A stretch of DNA of 64,000 bases from Solirubrobacter soli DSM 22325 (GTDB lineage: Bacteria > Actinomycetota > Thermoleophilia > Solirubrobacterales > Solirubrobacteraceae): positions 48,852 to 112,851 of the forward strand of contig NZ_AUIK01000030.1 of the NCBI RefSeq assembly GCF_000423665.1. Reading direction: 5' to 3'. The notes beneath the pieces were generated by a model that worked only from the letters and a program-made list of their open reading frames with translations, ran no database searches and was not told the origin of the DNA. The first letter of the stretch is position 1. Each line of letters begins with the position of its first letter. The position numbers and the translations under genes are program-made. This document shows, piece by piece, positions 24,408 through 32,423 of this stretch.

Positions 24408-25273
24408 GCGGCCTTTTCGAGGATCTCGTCCGCCGCCGGGGCCGAGGCGGCCGCGCGGGACTCGTAGGCCTCGCGGGCGCGCGGGTCGGTGGCGACGACG
24501 CGGTTGGAGTTCATCGCCCGCGAGACGGCCTCGCGCCAGGTGCGCGGGAGGACCGCTCCCAGCCAGATGATGGCCGCCAGGCGCTTGGGCGCCCACACGT
24601 CGAAGCGCGGGTGCTTGAGCGCGTCGATCGTCCAGTCGGCGATCTGCTCGGGCGTGACGCGCGGGACGGTGCGCAGGTCCGGGACGCCCGAGGCGAGCTC
24701 GGTCTTGGCGAACCCCGGCATGACGACGGTGACCTCGACGCCGGTGCCGCGGAGCTCGCCGCGGACGGCCTCCGAGAGGCCGATGACGCCGTGCTTGGTC
24801 GCGCAGTAGGTCGCGAGGCCGGGGGCGGCGGCGCGGCCGGCAAGCGAGGCGACGTTGACGATGTGACCGGTGCGGCGCGGGCGCATCCGCCGCATCGCCT
24901 CCTGCGTGCCGTGGATGACGGCGTGCAGGTTGATCTCGAGCTGGCGGGTGATGCTCGCGTCGCTTTCTTCGTCAAGCGGCGTGACCATCATGATCCCGGC
25001 GTTGTTGATCATGATGTCGAGCGGGCCGAGGCGCTGCTCGACCTCGTCGAGGAACGCGGTGAACGCGGGGCGGTCGGTGACGTCGAGGGCAAGGCCGATG
25101 GAGCCGTTGCCGAGCTCAGCGGCCGCGGCTTCGGCGGCGGCCGCGTCGAGGTCGCCGATCGCGACGACGACCCCCTCTCGCGAGAGCGCGCGCGCGAGCG
25201 CCTGACCGATGCCGCGGGCGCCGCCCGTGACGACGGCCACCTTGCCGCTCAGCGAGCGGGGAGTTTTGGACAT
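24404..25273 (-). CDS. Short-chain dehydrogenase/reductase
   Basis: This 289-residue classical SDR has the nucleotide-binding TGGARGIGQAL near residue 16, an NNAG motif, a catalytic Ser in VNVASLAG and the YCATK Tyr/Lys motif. An acidic residue after the second strand (GDLD) points to NAD preference, which is weak evidence. The C-terminal 60 residues after PRFDVWAPKRL extend beyond the minimal SDR and are helical. The substrate is unknown. CATAAT at 25281-25286 ends seven bases before the ATG, suggesting a leaderless transcript. The 3' end overlaps the convergent dehalogenase by four bases. Confidence 0.85.
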   Translation of the reverse strand: MSKTPRSLSGKVAVVTGGARGIGQALARALSREGVVVAIGDLDAAAAEAAAAELGNGSIGLALDVTDRPAFTAFLDEVEQRLGPLDIMINNAGIMMVTPLDEESDASITRQLEINLHAVIHGTQEAMRRMRPRRTGHIVNVASLAGRAAAPGLATYCATKHGVIGLSEAVRGELRGTGVEVTVVMPGFAKTELASGVPDLRTVPRVTPEQIADWTIDALKHPRFDVWAPKRLAAIIWLGAVLPRTWREAVSRAMNSNRVVATDPRAREAYESRAAASAPAADEILEKAA

Positions 25274-25280
25274 GCCGTCA

Positions 25281-25286
25281 ATTATG
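25281..25286 (-). promoter_or_regulatory. -10 element (CATAAT) for the SDR gene
   Basis: On the minus strand CATAAT matches five of six positions of TATAAT and ends seven bases before the ATG at 25273. This is one of the AT-richest intergenic stretches in the window. No SD sequence is present. Confidence 0.5.
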
Positions 25287-25325
25287 GTGAGCCAAACGCT
25301 TGGTCATGGGAATTTGTGTCCAGGC

Positions 25326-26174
25326 TCACAAAAAGGCCCCGCTCGGCATGTAGGGGCGGAATCCGTTGAGCTCGCCGGCGAGGAACGCGACGCCGTTGGC
25401 GCCGCTGACCTCGAGCCCGGCCTCGTGCAGCACCGGGAGCGCCCACTGCTGCGCCGCGGTCAGGTACCCGAGCGCGAGCTCCCCCTCCGCGCGTGTCAGC
25501 GCCCCGCGCAGCACCTCGGCGGCGCTCTCGTCGTCGAGCGCCGCGAGCGTCCGCAGGGTGCCCTGGCCGAAGAACGCGTAGCCGCGTCCTTCGAGGATGA
25601 GCAGCGTCTGCTGCATCTCGAGCAGCGTCTCGATGCTCGGGCGGCGTGCGCCGCCGCGCGCGAAGCGGTCGACCTCCTCGACGAACGCGATGTCGTCCGC
25701 GGTCCCCTCGCGGAAGCCGTCCGGCGCCTGCACGCCGCGCGGCGTGCCCTTGGCCACGAAGCATGGGTGCAGGTCGAGGCCCAGGCGCGCGTACGCGCGG
25801 ATCGCCCGCACGTCGGGCGAGGAGAGGATGATCCGGCCCGTGGCGTCGTGCGCGTAGTCGTGGGCGTGACGCAGCAGGTCGGAGCCGACGCCCGCCGACT
25901 GCAGCCCGGGTCGCACGATCAACAGCGACAAGCCCCAGACGCCCTCGCGCTTGACCGCCAACGCGCACCCCGCCAGTCCGTGCTCGTCCTCCGCCACCCA
26001 CGAGCCTTCCGGGTCGTTGCGGGGGAAATTGCGGTAGCGCGGGAGCGCGTGCTCCATGCTGACGGGCGGCTCGGGTGGCTCGCCGCGCCGCGCCGAGAGG
26101 TCGTCGAACGTCTCGATCGTGAGGCGCAGAGCGGCCTCAGCGTCATCCTCGGTCATCGGGCGAATCTCCGGCAT
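25326..26174 (-). CDS. GNAT-family N-acetyltransferase
   Basis: This 282-residue protein opens with the GNAT start IRPMTEDDAEAALRL. It has the acetyl-CoA strand LIVRPGLQSAGVGSDLL, the pyrophosphate loop being QSAGVG, and then AIRAYARLGL. The length suggests a second, degenerate GNAT-like half after residue 150 (LAALDDESAAEVL, YLTAAQQWALPVL). The substrate is unknown. TAAATT seven bases before the ATG suggests a leaderless start. It is divergent from the DUF3105 gene across a 41-base spacer with a palindrome. Confidence 0.75.
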   Translation of the reverse strand: MPEIRPMTEDDAEAALRLTIETFDDLSARRGEPPEPPVSMEHALPRYRNFPRNDPEGSWVAEDEHGLAGCALAVKREGVWGLSLLIVRPGLQSAGVGSDLLRHAHDYAHDATGRIILSSPDVRAIRAYARLGLDLHPCFVAKGTPRGVQAPDGFREGTADDIAFVEEVDRFARGGARRPSIETLLEMQQTLLILEGRGYAFFGQGTLRTLAALDDESAAEVLRGALTRAEGELALGYLTAAQQWALPVLHEAGLEVSGANGVAFLAGELNGFRPYMPSGAFL

Positions 26175-26179
26175 GCGTC

Positions 26180-26205
26180 CGAATTTACAAATTCGTCGCT
26201 ACCCT
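26180..26205. promoter_or_regulatory. Palindrome and divergent -10 elements between GNAT and DUF3105 genes
   Basis: A perfect inverted repeat, CGAATTT-AC-AAATTCG, spans 26180-26195 in the 41-base spacer between the two ATG codons. Within it, TAAATT on the minus strand ends seven bases before the GNAT ATG. To its right TACCCT (26200-26205) ends ten bases before the DUF3105 ATG. The palindrome could be an operator controlling both genes, or partly reflect symmetric -10 elements. Confidence 0.5.
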
Positions 26206-26215
26206 CACGCCCCGT

Positions 26216-26926
26216 ATGTCGAGTCGCCAAGAGGAGAAGGAGCGCCGCAAGCGCGAGCGCGAGGAACGCGAGGCCGCCGAGAAGGCGACCCACGCCCGAC
26301 GCAAGCGCATGCAGGTGGTATTCGGAGGCGGGCTCGCCGTGCTCGCCGCCGTGGCCGTCGTGGTGGTCCTGGTCTTCGTCGTCGGCGGCAGCGGCGGCGA
26401 CGACGATCCCAGCGCGTCGGTCGCCAAGGGCTCCGCCGCTATCCCCAAGCAGCAGATCTCCGACATCAAGGAGGCGGCGAAGGCCGCCGGCTGCACCCTC
26501 AAGGAGGATCTCCCCAACGAGGGCGCGGGCCACCTGGAGAAGGACTTCACGGCGTCCGACTACAAGCAGAACCCGCCGACCTCGGGCAACCACTTCCCGC
26601 AGTGGGCCCAGGACGGGATCTACAACCCGGGCGACACGCCGGACCTCGGACAGCTCGTCCACACGCTCGAGCACGGCCGCATCGACGTGCAGTACAAGCC
26701 GGGGACGCCGGCGACGACGATCGCGCAGCTCGAGACGTTCATGAAGGAGAACGAGGACGGCTACCACATGCTGCTCTTCGAGAACTCCACGAAGATGCCG
26801 TTCGCCGTCGCCGCCACCGCGTGGGATCAGCAGCTCGGATGCCCGACGATGAACCCCAAGGTCTTCGACGCGCTGCGGACCTTCCGCGAAGCGCACATCG
26901 ACAAGGGCCCCGAGGTCGTCCCGTAG
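26216..26926 (+). CDS. DUF3105 membrane protein
   Basis: This 236-residue protein has a highly charged N-terminal helix (1-36, Glu/Arg/Lys-rich), one membrane segment at about 40-58, a Gly/Asp linker and an outer DUF3105 domain. The domain shows the family patterns YKQNPPTSGNHFPQW, LVHTLEHGRIDVQY and FAVAATAWDQ. The conserved His/Glu residues suggest metal binding, though no function is established for the family. Two Cys (near 97 and 203) could pair. It is probably monocistronic from the TACCCT hexamer, ending one base from the convergent sugar transferase stop. Confidence 0.85.
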   Translation: MSSRQEEKERRKREREEREAAEKATHARRKRMQVVFGGGLAVLAAVAVVVVLVFVVGGSGGDDDPSASVAKGSAAIPKQQISDIKEAAKAAGCTLKEDLPNEGAGHLEKDFTASDYKQNPPTSGNHFPQWAQDGIYNPGDTPDLGQLVHTLEHGRIDVQYKPGTPATTIAQLETFMKENEDGYHMLLFENSTKMPFAVAATAWDQQLGCPTMNPKVFDALRTFREAHIDKGPEVVP

Positions 26927-26927
26927 G

Positions 26928-27584
26928 TCACTGCCGCCAGCCGCCGGTCTCGCCTCGGTAGAGGCCGTGACCGGTGACTGCCATGCGGGCTGAGAGGTAC
27001 AGGATGCGCAGGTCCAGGCGCAGCGACGCGTGCTCCAAGTAGTGGATGTCGAGCTCGATCCGCTCGGGCCACGGCAGTGACGCGCGGCCGTTGACCTGCG
27101 CCCAGCCGGAGAGCCCGGGACGCACCGCCAGCCGCTGGCGCTGGCGGTCGGTGTAGGCATCGACCTGCGACTGCAGCGTCGGGCGCGGGCCGATCAGCGA
27201 CATCTCGCCCCGCAGCACGTTGATCAGGTTCGGCAGCTCGTCGATCGAGGTGCGGCGCAGGAACGCGCCGACGCGGGTGATCCGCGTGTCGCCCTCGTCG
27301 ACCGCCATCCCGGCGCCCATGTGCTCGGCGCCGGTGACCATCGTGCGCAGCTTGATCACCTCGAAGCCGTGCCCGTCCTTGCCGACGCGGTGCTGGCGGT
27401 AGATCGGGTGGCCGTGGGACTCGAGCCGGACGGCGAGCGCCGCGGCGGCGATGACCGGGGCGGCGACGAGCAGCGCGCCACCGGACAGCGCGACGTCCAG
27501 CGCGCGCTTGCGCCGCGAGTAGAGGTAGGGCGCGACCCTGGCGGGCGCTGCCTCCGCGGCGTGGGGCGCGTCGGCGCTGCCCAT
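26928..27584 (-). CDS. Initiating phosphoglycosyl transferase (bacterial sugar transferase, PglC/WbaP catalytic core)
   Basis: This 218-residue protein contains only the catalytic core of the family. It has KRALDVALS followed by a re-entrant hydrophobic helix (35-55), YRQHRVG, FEVIKLRTM, DELPNLINVLRGEMSLIGPRP and PGLSGWAQVNGR. These enzymes move a sugar-1-phosphate onto undecaprenyl phosphate at the inner membrane face, the first step of repeat-unit assembly. The ATG overlaps the stop of the upstream glycosyltransferase as ATGA. It is likely the first enzyme of the polysaccharide made by the 27-43 kb genes. The sugar is unknown. Confidence 0.9.
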   Translation of the reverse strand: MGSADAPHAAEAAPARVAPYLYSRRKRALDVALSGGALLVAAPVIAAAALAVRLESHGHPIYRQHRVGKDGHGFEVIKLRTMVTGAEHMGAGMAVDEGDTRITRVGAFLRRTSIDELPNLINVLRGEMSLIGPRPTLQSQVDAYTDRQRQRLAVRPGLSGWAQVNGRASLPWPERIELDIHYLEHASLRLDLRILYLSARMAVTGHGLYRGETGGWRQ

Positions 27585-28696
27585 CAGCGCGTTCCCTCCG
27601 GCGCGTCCCAGCCGGCGGGCGTGCCGTGGCGCAGCCAGTCATAGAGGCCGAGAGCGAGGGCGGCGGTCGTGAGCACGTAGTAACGGGCGACGAGCAGCGG
27701 GCGCGCCTTGCCGGGGACGAACGCGGCGGCGACGAGCGCTGCCTGCGCGGCCGCCGCGGCCTTGTACACCCCGCCGCGACGCAGCAGCGCGAGCGTCGCG
27801 ATCGCCGTCAGCACGTGCAGGAACGGCGTCCCGTAGCGCAGCAGCCGGTGGCTGACGATCATCAGCGCGTACAGCGGCGAGTAGCCGCGCGGGTCGGCGA
27901 GGCCGCCCTTGACCACGATCGGCCAGCCGTGGGACATCATCCGCCGCTTGCGCGCCCACTCGCCCTCGATCGACGGGACCATCTTCTCCGTCGCGCGCGC
28001 ACTCGGCTGATAGACCGCCCGCCAGCCGTTCTTGACCATCCGGAACGGGAACGAGAGGTCGTGGCCCATGATCGGGTCGACCTCGACGTAGGCCTCGCGG
28101 CGCACGGCGTAGATCGCCCCGTTGCCACCCGTGACCGACGCCAGCGCGGACTCCTGGGCGCGCAGGAACATCTCGTAGCGCCAATAGAGGCCTTCCTGGT
28201 TGGTCCCGGCCTCGTTGGTGAAGCTGACCTGGCCGCACACGTAGCCGATCTGCGGGTCGGCGAAGGGCCGCACGAGCGCGCGCAGCGCGCCCGGCTCCCA
28301 TAGGGCGTTGGCGTCGCCGAACGCGATCACGTCGCCGCGCGCGGCGCGCACCGCCGCGTCCTGGGCGCGGATCTTCCCCCCGCGCGGCAGCTCGAGCACG
28401 AGGTCCGCGCCCGCCTCGCGAGCGCGGGCGGCGGTGTCGTCGGACGCGCCGTCGACGGCGACGATCACCTCGAGCTTGTCGCGCGGCCACTCGAGCGCGA
28501 GCGCGTTCGCGACCTTCCCCGCGATCACCGACGCCTCGTTGTATGCCGCGATCACCAGCGTCACCGAGGGCTCGGCGTCCCCCTCGGGCGTGACCGGCGG
28601 GCCGCCCTTGAGGCGGCGCAGCACATACAACGCGGGCGCGTACAGGGCCTGCGTCCAGACGATCAGGACGGCGGAGAACCAGAAGACGAAGCGCAA
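27584..28696 (-). CDS. Membrane glycosyltransferase family 2
   Basis: The start is uncertain. The TTG at 28696 gives about 370 residues with an immediate membrane helix (FVFWFSAVLIVW). The frame is open further but runs into the divergent gene. The GT-A core has VTLVIAAYNE, IVAVDGASDDT and a FGDAN metal site, followed by VTGGNGAIYAVRRE and an RKRRMMSHGW motif resembling QxxRW. Several C-terminal membrane helices follow. This resembles processive or polyprenyl-linked GT2 enzymes. It is coupled to the phosphoglycosyl transferase and probably adds a following sugar. Confidence 0.8.
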   Translation of the reverse strand: MRFVFWFSAVLIVWTQALYAPALYVLRRLKGGPPVTPEGDAEPSVTLVIAAYNEASVIAGKVANALALEWPRDKLEVIVAVDGASDDTAARAREAGADLVLELPRGGKIRAQDAAVRAARGDVIAFGDANALWEPGALRALVRPFADPQIGYVCGQVSFTNEAGTNQEGLYWRYEMFLRAQESALASVTGGNGAIYAVRREAYVEVDPIMGHDLSFPFRMVKNGWRAVYQPSARATEKMVPSIEGEWARKRRMMSHGWPIVVKGGLADPRGYSPLYALMIVSHRLLRYGTPFLHVLTAIATLALLRRGGVYKAAAAAQAALVAAAFVPGKARPLLVARYYVLTTAALALGLYDWLRHGTPAGWDAPEGTR

Positions 28697-28735
28697 GGCG
28701 GCGAGGATGGTGGCAGGTGCGCGACAATCCCCGTC

Positions 28736-29254
28736 GTGCTGACCGATGGCGTGATCACGTTGCGCCCGCCTCGTGCCGACGATGCCGAGGCGCTGTACCG
28801 GGAATGCCAGGACCCGGAGATCGCCCGCTGGACCGGCATTCCCTCGCCGTACGAGCGCCACCACGCCGACGCGTACCTCACCCGCATGGTCCAGGAGGAG
28901 GCGGCCGGGAGGACCCGCGCGTTCCTCGCCGTCGACGCGGAGGATCGCGTGCTCGCCTCGATCAGCGTGATGGAGCTCGACAAGGCGCCGCGCTACGGCG
29001 AGATCGGCTATTGGGTCGCCAAGGACGCGCGCGGCAAGGGCGTCGCCTCACGCGCCGTGACGCTGCTGCGCGACTGGTGCGCGGGCGAGCTCGGCCTGGA
29101 GCGGATCGAGCTGCTGATCGACGAGGACAACCAGGCCTCGCGGCGCGTCGCCGAGAGCACCGGGTTCCTCGAGACCGGCGAGCTGCGTCCCGCTCCCCGC
29201 CAGGAGGAGTCCGGAGCGCTCACCCACGGCGTCTACGTCTGGACGCCGGAGTAG
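28736..29254 (+). CDS. GNAT acetyltransferase, RimJ/RimL type
   Basis: This 172-residue protein starts at GTG 28736. It has the RimJ/RimL-like opening LTDGVITLRPPRADDAEALY, a central YGEIGYWVAKDARGKGVASRAV acetyl-CoA motif and EDNQASRRVAESTGF near the end. Family members acetylate protein N-termini, amino sugars or antibiotics. Its position among glycosyltransferases would suit sugar N-acetylation, but this is inference. A GACAAT hexamer lies seven bases before the start. The 3' end overlaps the convergent GT4 gene by 22 bases. Confidence 0.8.
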   Translation: MLTDGVITLRPPRADDAEALYRECQDPEIARWTGIPSPYERHHADAYLTRMVQEEAAGRTRAFLAVDAEDRVLASISVMELDKAPRYGEIGYWVAKDARGKGVASRAVTLLRDWCAGELGLERIELLIDEDNQASRRVAESTGFLETGELRPAPRQEESGALTHGVYVWTPE

Positions 29255-30282
29255 AGCTCCAGCGTCCGCCGCGCGATGCCGTCCCAGCTGTACGGGCCGG
29301 CCGCGAGCGCGCGTGAGGCGTCGGCCATGCGCGCCAGCTTCGGCGGGTCGTCGAGCAGTTCGATCAACTTCGCCGCGAGGGCGGGTGCGTCGCCGGGCGG
29401 GACGAGCTCGGCGCCGTCGATCTCGGGGAACCCGCCGACGGCGCTCAGCAGCAGCGGCTTGCCGAACGCGAGCGCGGTGAAGAGCACGCCGGACTGGTCG
29501 ATCTCGCGGTAGGGCAGAACGACGAGGTCGGCCGCTTCGAACGCGCCCGCGAGCTCGGCGCCCGAGACGAACCGCAGCGCCGTGCGCACGCCGGGCCCGT
29601 GGATGAACGAGGCGTCCATCCGCGGCATCCCCACGACCCACAGCTCGGCGTCCGGTCGCGCGGCCCGCCAGGCCTCGAGGAGCACGTCGAGGCCCTTGTA
29701 CGGCCGGATCAGGCCGAAGAAGAGCACGACCGGCTTGGTCTTGGCGAACAGCGGCCGCGGTTCGACGTCCGCGAGGTTGTCGAGCACGCCGTGCGGGATC
29801 ACGTGGACCTTCGCCGGGTCGAGCCCGAGCTCGTCCTTGAGCCGCCCGGCGCCGTGCTCGGAGTGGACGACGATCGCGTCCATCCGCTCGTAGAGCCTGC
29901 GCTGACCCGCGAGCTGCGAGGGCTTGGGCTCGCGCGGGAGGACGTCGTGGGCGGTGAGGACCTTCGGGCGGTCGGGCAGCAGGTGGGCGTCGAGCGCCTG
30001 CACCGAGAGCCACTGGAAGTGCACGACGTCGGCCTGGTTGGCGAGCCGCCGGTAGCGCAGCATGTCCGGAACGTGCTGGGCGAGGCGCGAGAGGCGCCGC
30101 GGCCCGATCCCGTGCCGGTAGAAGTGCTCGCGCACCGTCACGCCCGCCGCCGCGGGGACGTCCCCGTAGTCGAAGCGGCTCGTGATCAGCTCGACCTCGG
30201 CACCCGCTCTGGCGAGCGCCGAGGCCAGCGCCCGGTCATAAGGCGGCGTGAAGGCCGCCGGATCGACCAGGTGGACGCGCAC
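29233..30282 (-). CDS. Glycosyltransferase family 4 (GT-B)
   Basis: This 349-residue protein has a GT-B fold: an N-terminal domain opening MRVHLVDPAAFTPPYD and the interdomain strand KPVVLFFGLIRPYKGLDVLLEAW. The C-terminal donor-binding region has ADLVVLPYREIDQSGVLFTALAFGKPLLLSAVGG, the GT4 nucleotide-sugar site with the usual Glu replaced by a variant loop. It acts on the cytoplasmic membrane face. It lies 11 bases downstream of the subtilase gene on the same strand. The donor sugar is unknown; a role in the surrounding polysaccharide locus is likely. Confidence 0.8.
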   Translation of the reverse strand: MRVHLVDPAAFTPPYDRALASALARAGAEVELITSRFDYGDVPAAAGVTVREHFYRHGIGPRRLSRLAQHVPDMLRYRRLANQADVVHFQWLSVQALDAHLLPDRPKVLTAHDVLPREPKPSQLAGQRRLYERMDAIVVHSEHGAGRLKDELGLDPAKVHVIPHGVLDNLADVEPRPLFAKTKPVVLFFGLIRPYKGLDVLLEAWRAARPDAELWVVGMPRMDASFIHGPGVRTALRFVSGAELAGAFEAADLVVLPYREIDQSGVLFTALAFGKPLLLSAVGGFPEIDGAELVPPGDAPALAAKLIELLDDPPKLARMADASRALAAGPYSWDGIARRTLELYSGVQT

Positions 30283-30293
30283 GGCGTCGCAGA

Positions 30294-31418
30294 CTACGAC
30301 AAGGCCTTGACCAGGTTCACGCGGCCGAAGCCGAACTGCGGGTCGCGGCCGGCCGGGCCGAGGTCGTCGACGGCGGCATCGAGCTTCGCACGCGCCTGGG
30401 CGACGGTGAGGCCCGGGTTCTGAGCCCGGATCAGCGCCGCGACGCCCGCGACGTGCGGGGTCGCCATCGAGGTGCCGGAGAACTTGACGTAGCCGCCGCC
30501 GCGCTTGGTCGAGAGCACGTCCACGCCCGCCGCGGCGATCTCGACGTCGTCGTTCGCGTTGGAGAAGGAGGCGCGGGCGTCGCCCGAGTCGACGGCGGCC
30601 ACCGAGACGACCTCGGCGTAGGCCGCCGGGTAGTTGAGCGTCGCGTCACCGTCGTTGCCCGCGGCCGCGACGATCAGCGACCCGGCGTTGGTCGCGTTGC
30701 GCACGGCGGTCTGCAGCGTGGTCGACGCGCCGCCGCCGAGCGACATCGAGATCACCTTCACGCCCTTGCCGGCGAGGTAGGTGATGCAGTTCGCGACGCC
30801 CGCTGTGGTGCCTGAGCCGACCGCGTTGAGCGCCTTGCAGATCGCCAGGTTGGAGTTGTAGGAGACGCCCGCGACGCCGACGCCGTTGTTGGCCTTGGCC
30901 GCGATCGTGCCCGCGACGTGCGTGCCGTGGTCGTTGTCGTCGGCGCAGGAGCCCTCGCGGACGGTGTTGAACAGCAGGCCGACGCTCGCGCAGGCCACGA
31001 CCTTGCCGGAGAGGTCTTCGTGTGCCGCGTCGATCCCGGTGTCGACGATCCCCACGGTGGTGGAGGGGATGTTGGGGTAACCGACGAGGTCCCAGCCGGC
31101 GGGCGCCTGCATCTTCGTCAGGCCGTAGAGCTGGTTGAACAGCGGGTCGTTGGGCGTGCCGAGCGCGTGCAGCTCCCGGTTGGGCTCCGCGTACTCGACC
31201 CCGGGCGAGCGAGCGAGCTTCGCCGCGGCCGCCGCCGGATCCCCCGCCACCCGGACAACCTGCGCGCCGTTGGCGGCGATCGTCCCCAGCACGTCGGCGG
31301 CTTTCGCCGCCGAGCCGGCCTTGTACTTGACGATCACGCTGTTGTCGGCGGCGCCCGCCGATGCCGGCGCGACCAAGACTGCGGCGGCGCCGAGCACCGC
31401 CCACCTAACCCGTTTCAT
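30294..31418 (-). CDS. Secreted subtilisin-like serine protease (S8)
   Basis: This 374-residue preproenzyme has a signal peptide 1-24 (ending AGAA), an inhibitor I9-like propeptide to about residue 85, and an S8 catalytic domain. The triad is Asp126 (VDTGID), His164 (NDHGTHVAG) and Ser317 (GTSMATPHVAG), with oxyanion Asn255. Four Cys in the catalytic domain could form two disulfides. There is no C-terminal anchor, so it should be released. Cotranscription with a glycosyltransferase looks incidental. It may process secreted surface proteins or serve in nutrition. Confidence 0.9.
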   Translation of the reverse strand: MKRVRWAVLGAAAVLVAPASAGAADNSVIVKYKAGSAAKAADVLGTIAANGAQVVRVAGDPAAAAAKLARSPGVEYAEPNRELHALGTPNDPLFNQLYGLTKMQAPAGWDLVGYPNIPSTTVGIVDTGIDAAHEDLSGKVVACASVGLLFNTVREGSCADDNDHGTHVAGTIAAKANNGVGVAGVSYNSNLAICKALNAVGSGTTAGVANCITYLAGKGVKVISMSLGGGASTTLQTAVRNATNAGSLIVAAAGNDGDATLNYPAAYAEVVSVAAVDSGDARASFSNANDDVEIAAAGVDVLSTKRGGGYVKFSGTSMATPHVAGVAALIRAQNPGLTVAQARAKLDAAVDDLGPAGRDPQFGFGRVNLVKALS

Positions 31419-31478
31419 GCGGGCTCCAACGCGCGCGGGCACCAAAACTGGCGGGCAGTGCGCCAAGATGCATGACCC

Positions 31479-32423
31479 TTGCCCGTCGAGATCAGCTTCT
31501 GCGTCGTCAATACCGAGCAGCGCGGCCTCCTGCGCTATTGCCTGGACGCGATCGCGCGCGAGCGTGCGACGGTCGACTTCGAGACCGAGGTCCTCGTGCT
31601 CGACAACGCGTCGCAGGACGGTTCGGCCGACGTCGCGCGCCAGCATCCCGTCACCACGGAGGTGATCGCGCTGACGGAGCGCCGCGGCAAAGGGGTCAAC
31701 GACTCCGAGCTCCTGCAGCGGGCGCGCGGCCGCTTCTGCCTGTTGCTCAACGAGGACTCCGAGCTCGAGCCGGGGGCGACGGTCGCGCTGCATGCGGCGC
31801 TCGCCGCCGACGAGCGCGCCGGCGCGGCGGGTGCGATGCTCGTCCGCCCCGACGGCGAGCAGCAGCCCTCGGCATGGCGCTTCCCGTCGCCCGGCACGGC
31901 GCTGTTGACCGCCATGTTCCTGCACAAGTCACTCGTCGTGCAGAGCAGCGGGGAGGACGTGCGGCGGGTGGACTGGGTGCAGTCGGCGGCGATGCTCGTC
32001 CGGCGCGAGGCCGCCGTCGAGATCGCCTTCTTCGACCCGCAGTTCTTCGTCTACTCCGACGAGGTCGACTTCTGCCGGCGCCTCGCGACGGCCGGGTGGC
32101 ACACGCTCTACGTGCCGGGGGCGCGCGCCGTGCACCACGAGCAGCTCTCCACCGGCAACGTCCCCACGCGGCGGATCGTGGAGTTCTCCCGCAACCGCGA
32201 CCGCTACATGCGCAAGCACCACTCGGCGGTCTCGGCGGCGCTCGTGCGCTACCTGACGGCCTGGTCGTACGCGTTGCGCGCCGCGGGGGCGCTGGTCTTG
32301 CCCGGGCACGACCCGAAGCGGTACCTCAAGCACGTCACGGCGACGCTGCGGCCCAACCGCGGCGAGGGACTCGCCGAGGGAGCGGACGAGTTCAACCGCC
32401 GGTTGAGGGGACCGTCCGCCTGA
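31479..32423 (+). CDS. Glycosyltransferase family 2 (rhamnosyltransferase-like)
   Basis: This 314-residue protein starts at TTG 31479. The GT-A core has ISFCVVNTEQRGLLRYCL, EVLVLDNASQDGSADV, a LLLNEDSELEPG metal-binding site, and a late FFVYSDEVDFCRRL acceptor motif typical of the WbbL/rhamnosyltransferase group. There are no obvious membrane helices. It probably adds a deoxyhexose to the lipid-linked repeat unit. It stands alone on the plus strand, and its 3' end overlaps the convergent flippase by 32 bases, the largest such overlap in the window. Confidence 0.8.
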   Translation: MPVEISFCVVNTEQRGLLRYCLDAIARERATVDFETEVLVLDNASQDGSADVARQHPVTTEVIALTERRGKGVNDSELLQRARGRFCLLLNEDSELEPGATVALHAALAADERAGAAGAMLVRPDGEQQPSAWRFPSPGTALLTAMFLHKSLVVQSSGEDVRRVDWVQSAAMLVRREAAVEIAFFDPQFFVYSDEVDFCRRLATAGWHTLYVPGARAVHHEQLSTGNVPTRRIVEFSRNRDRYMRKHHSAVSAALVRYLTAWSYALRAAGALVLPGHDPKRYLKHVTATLRPNRGEGLAEGADEFNRRLRGPSA

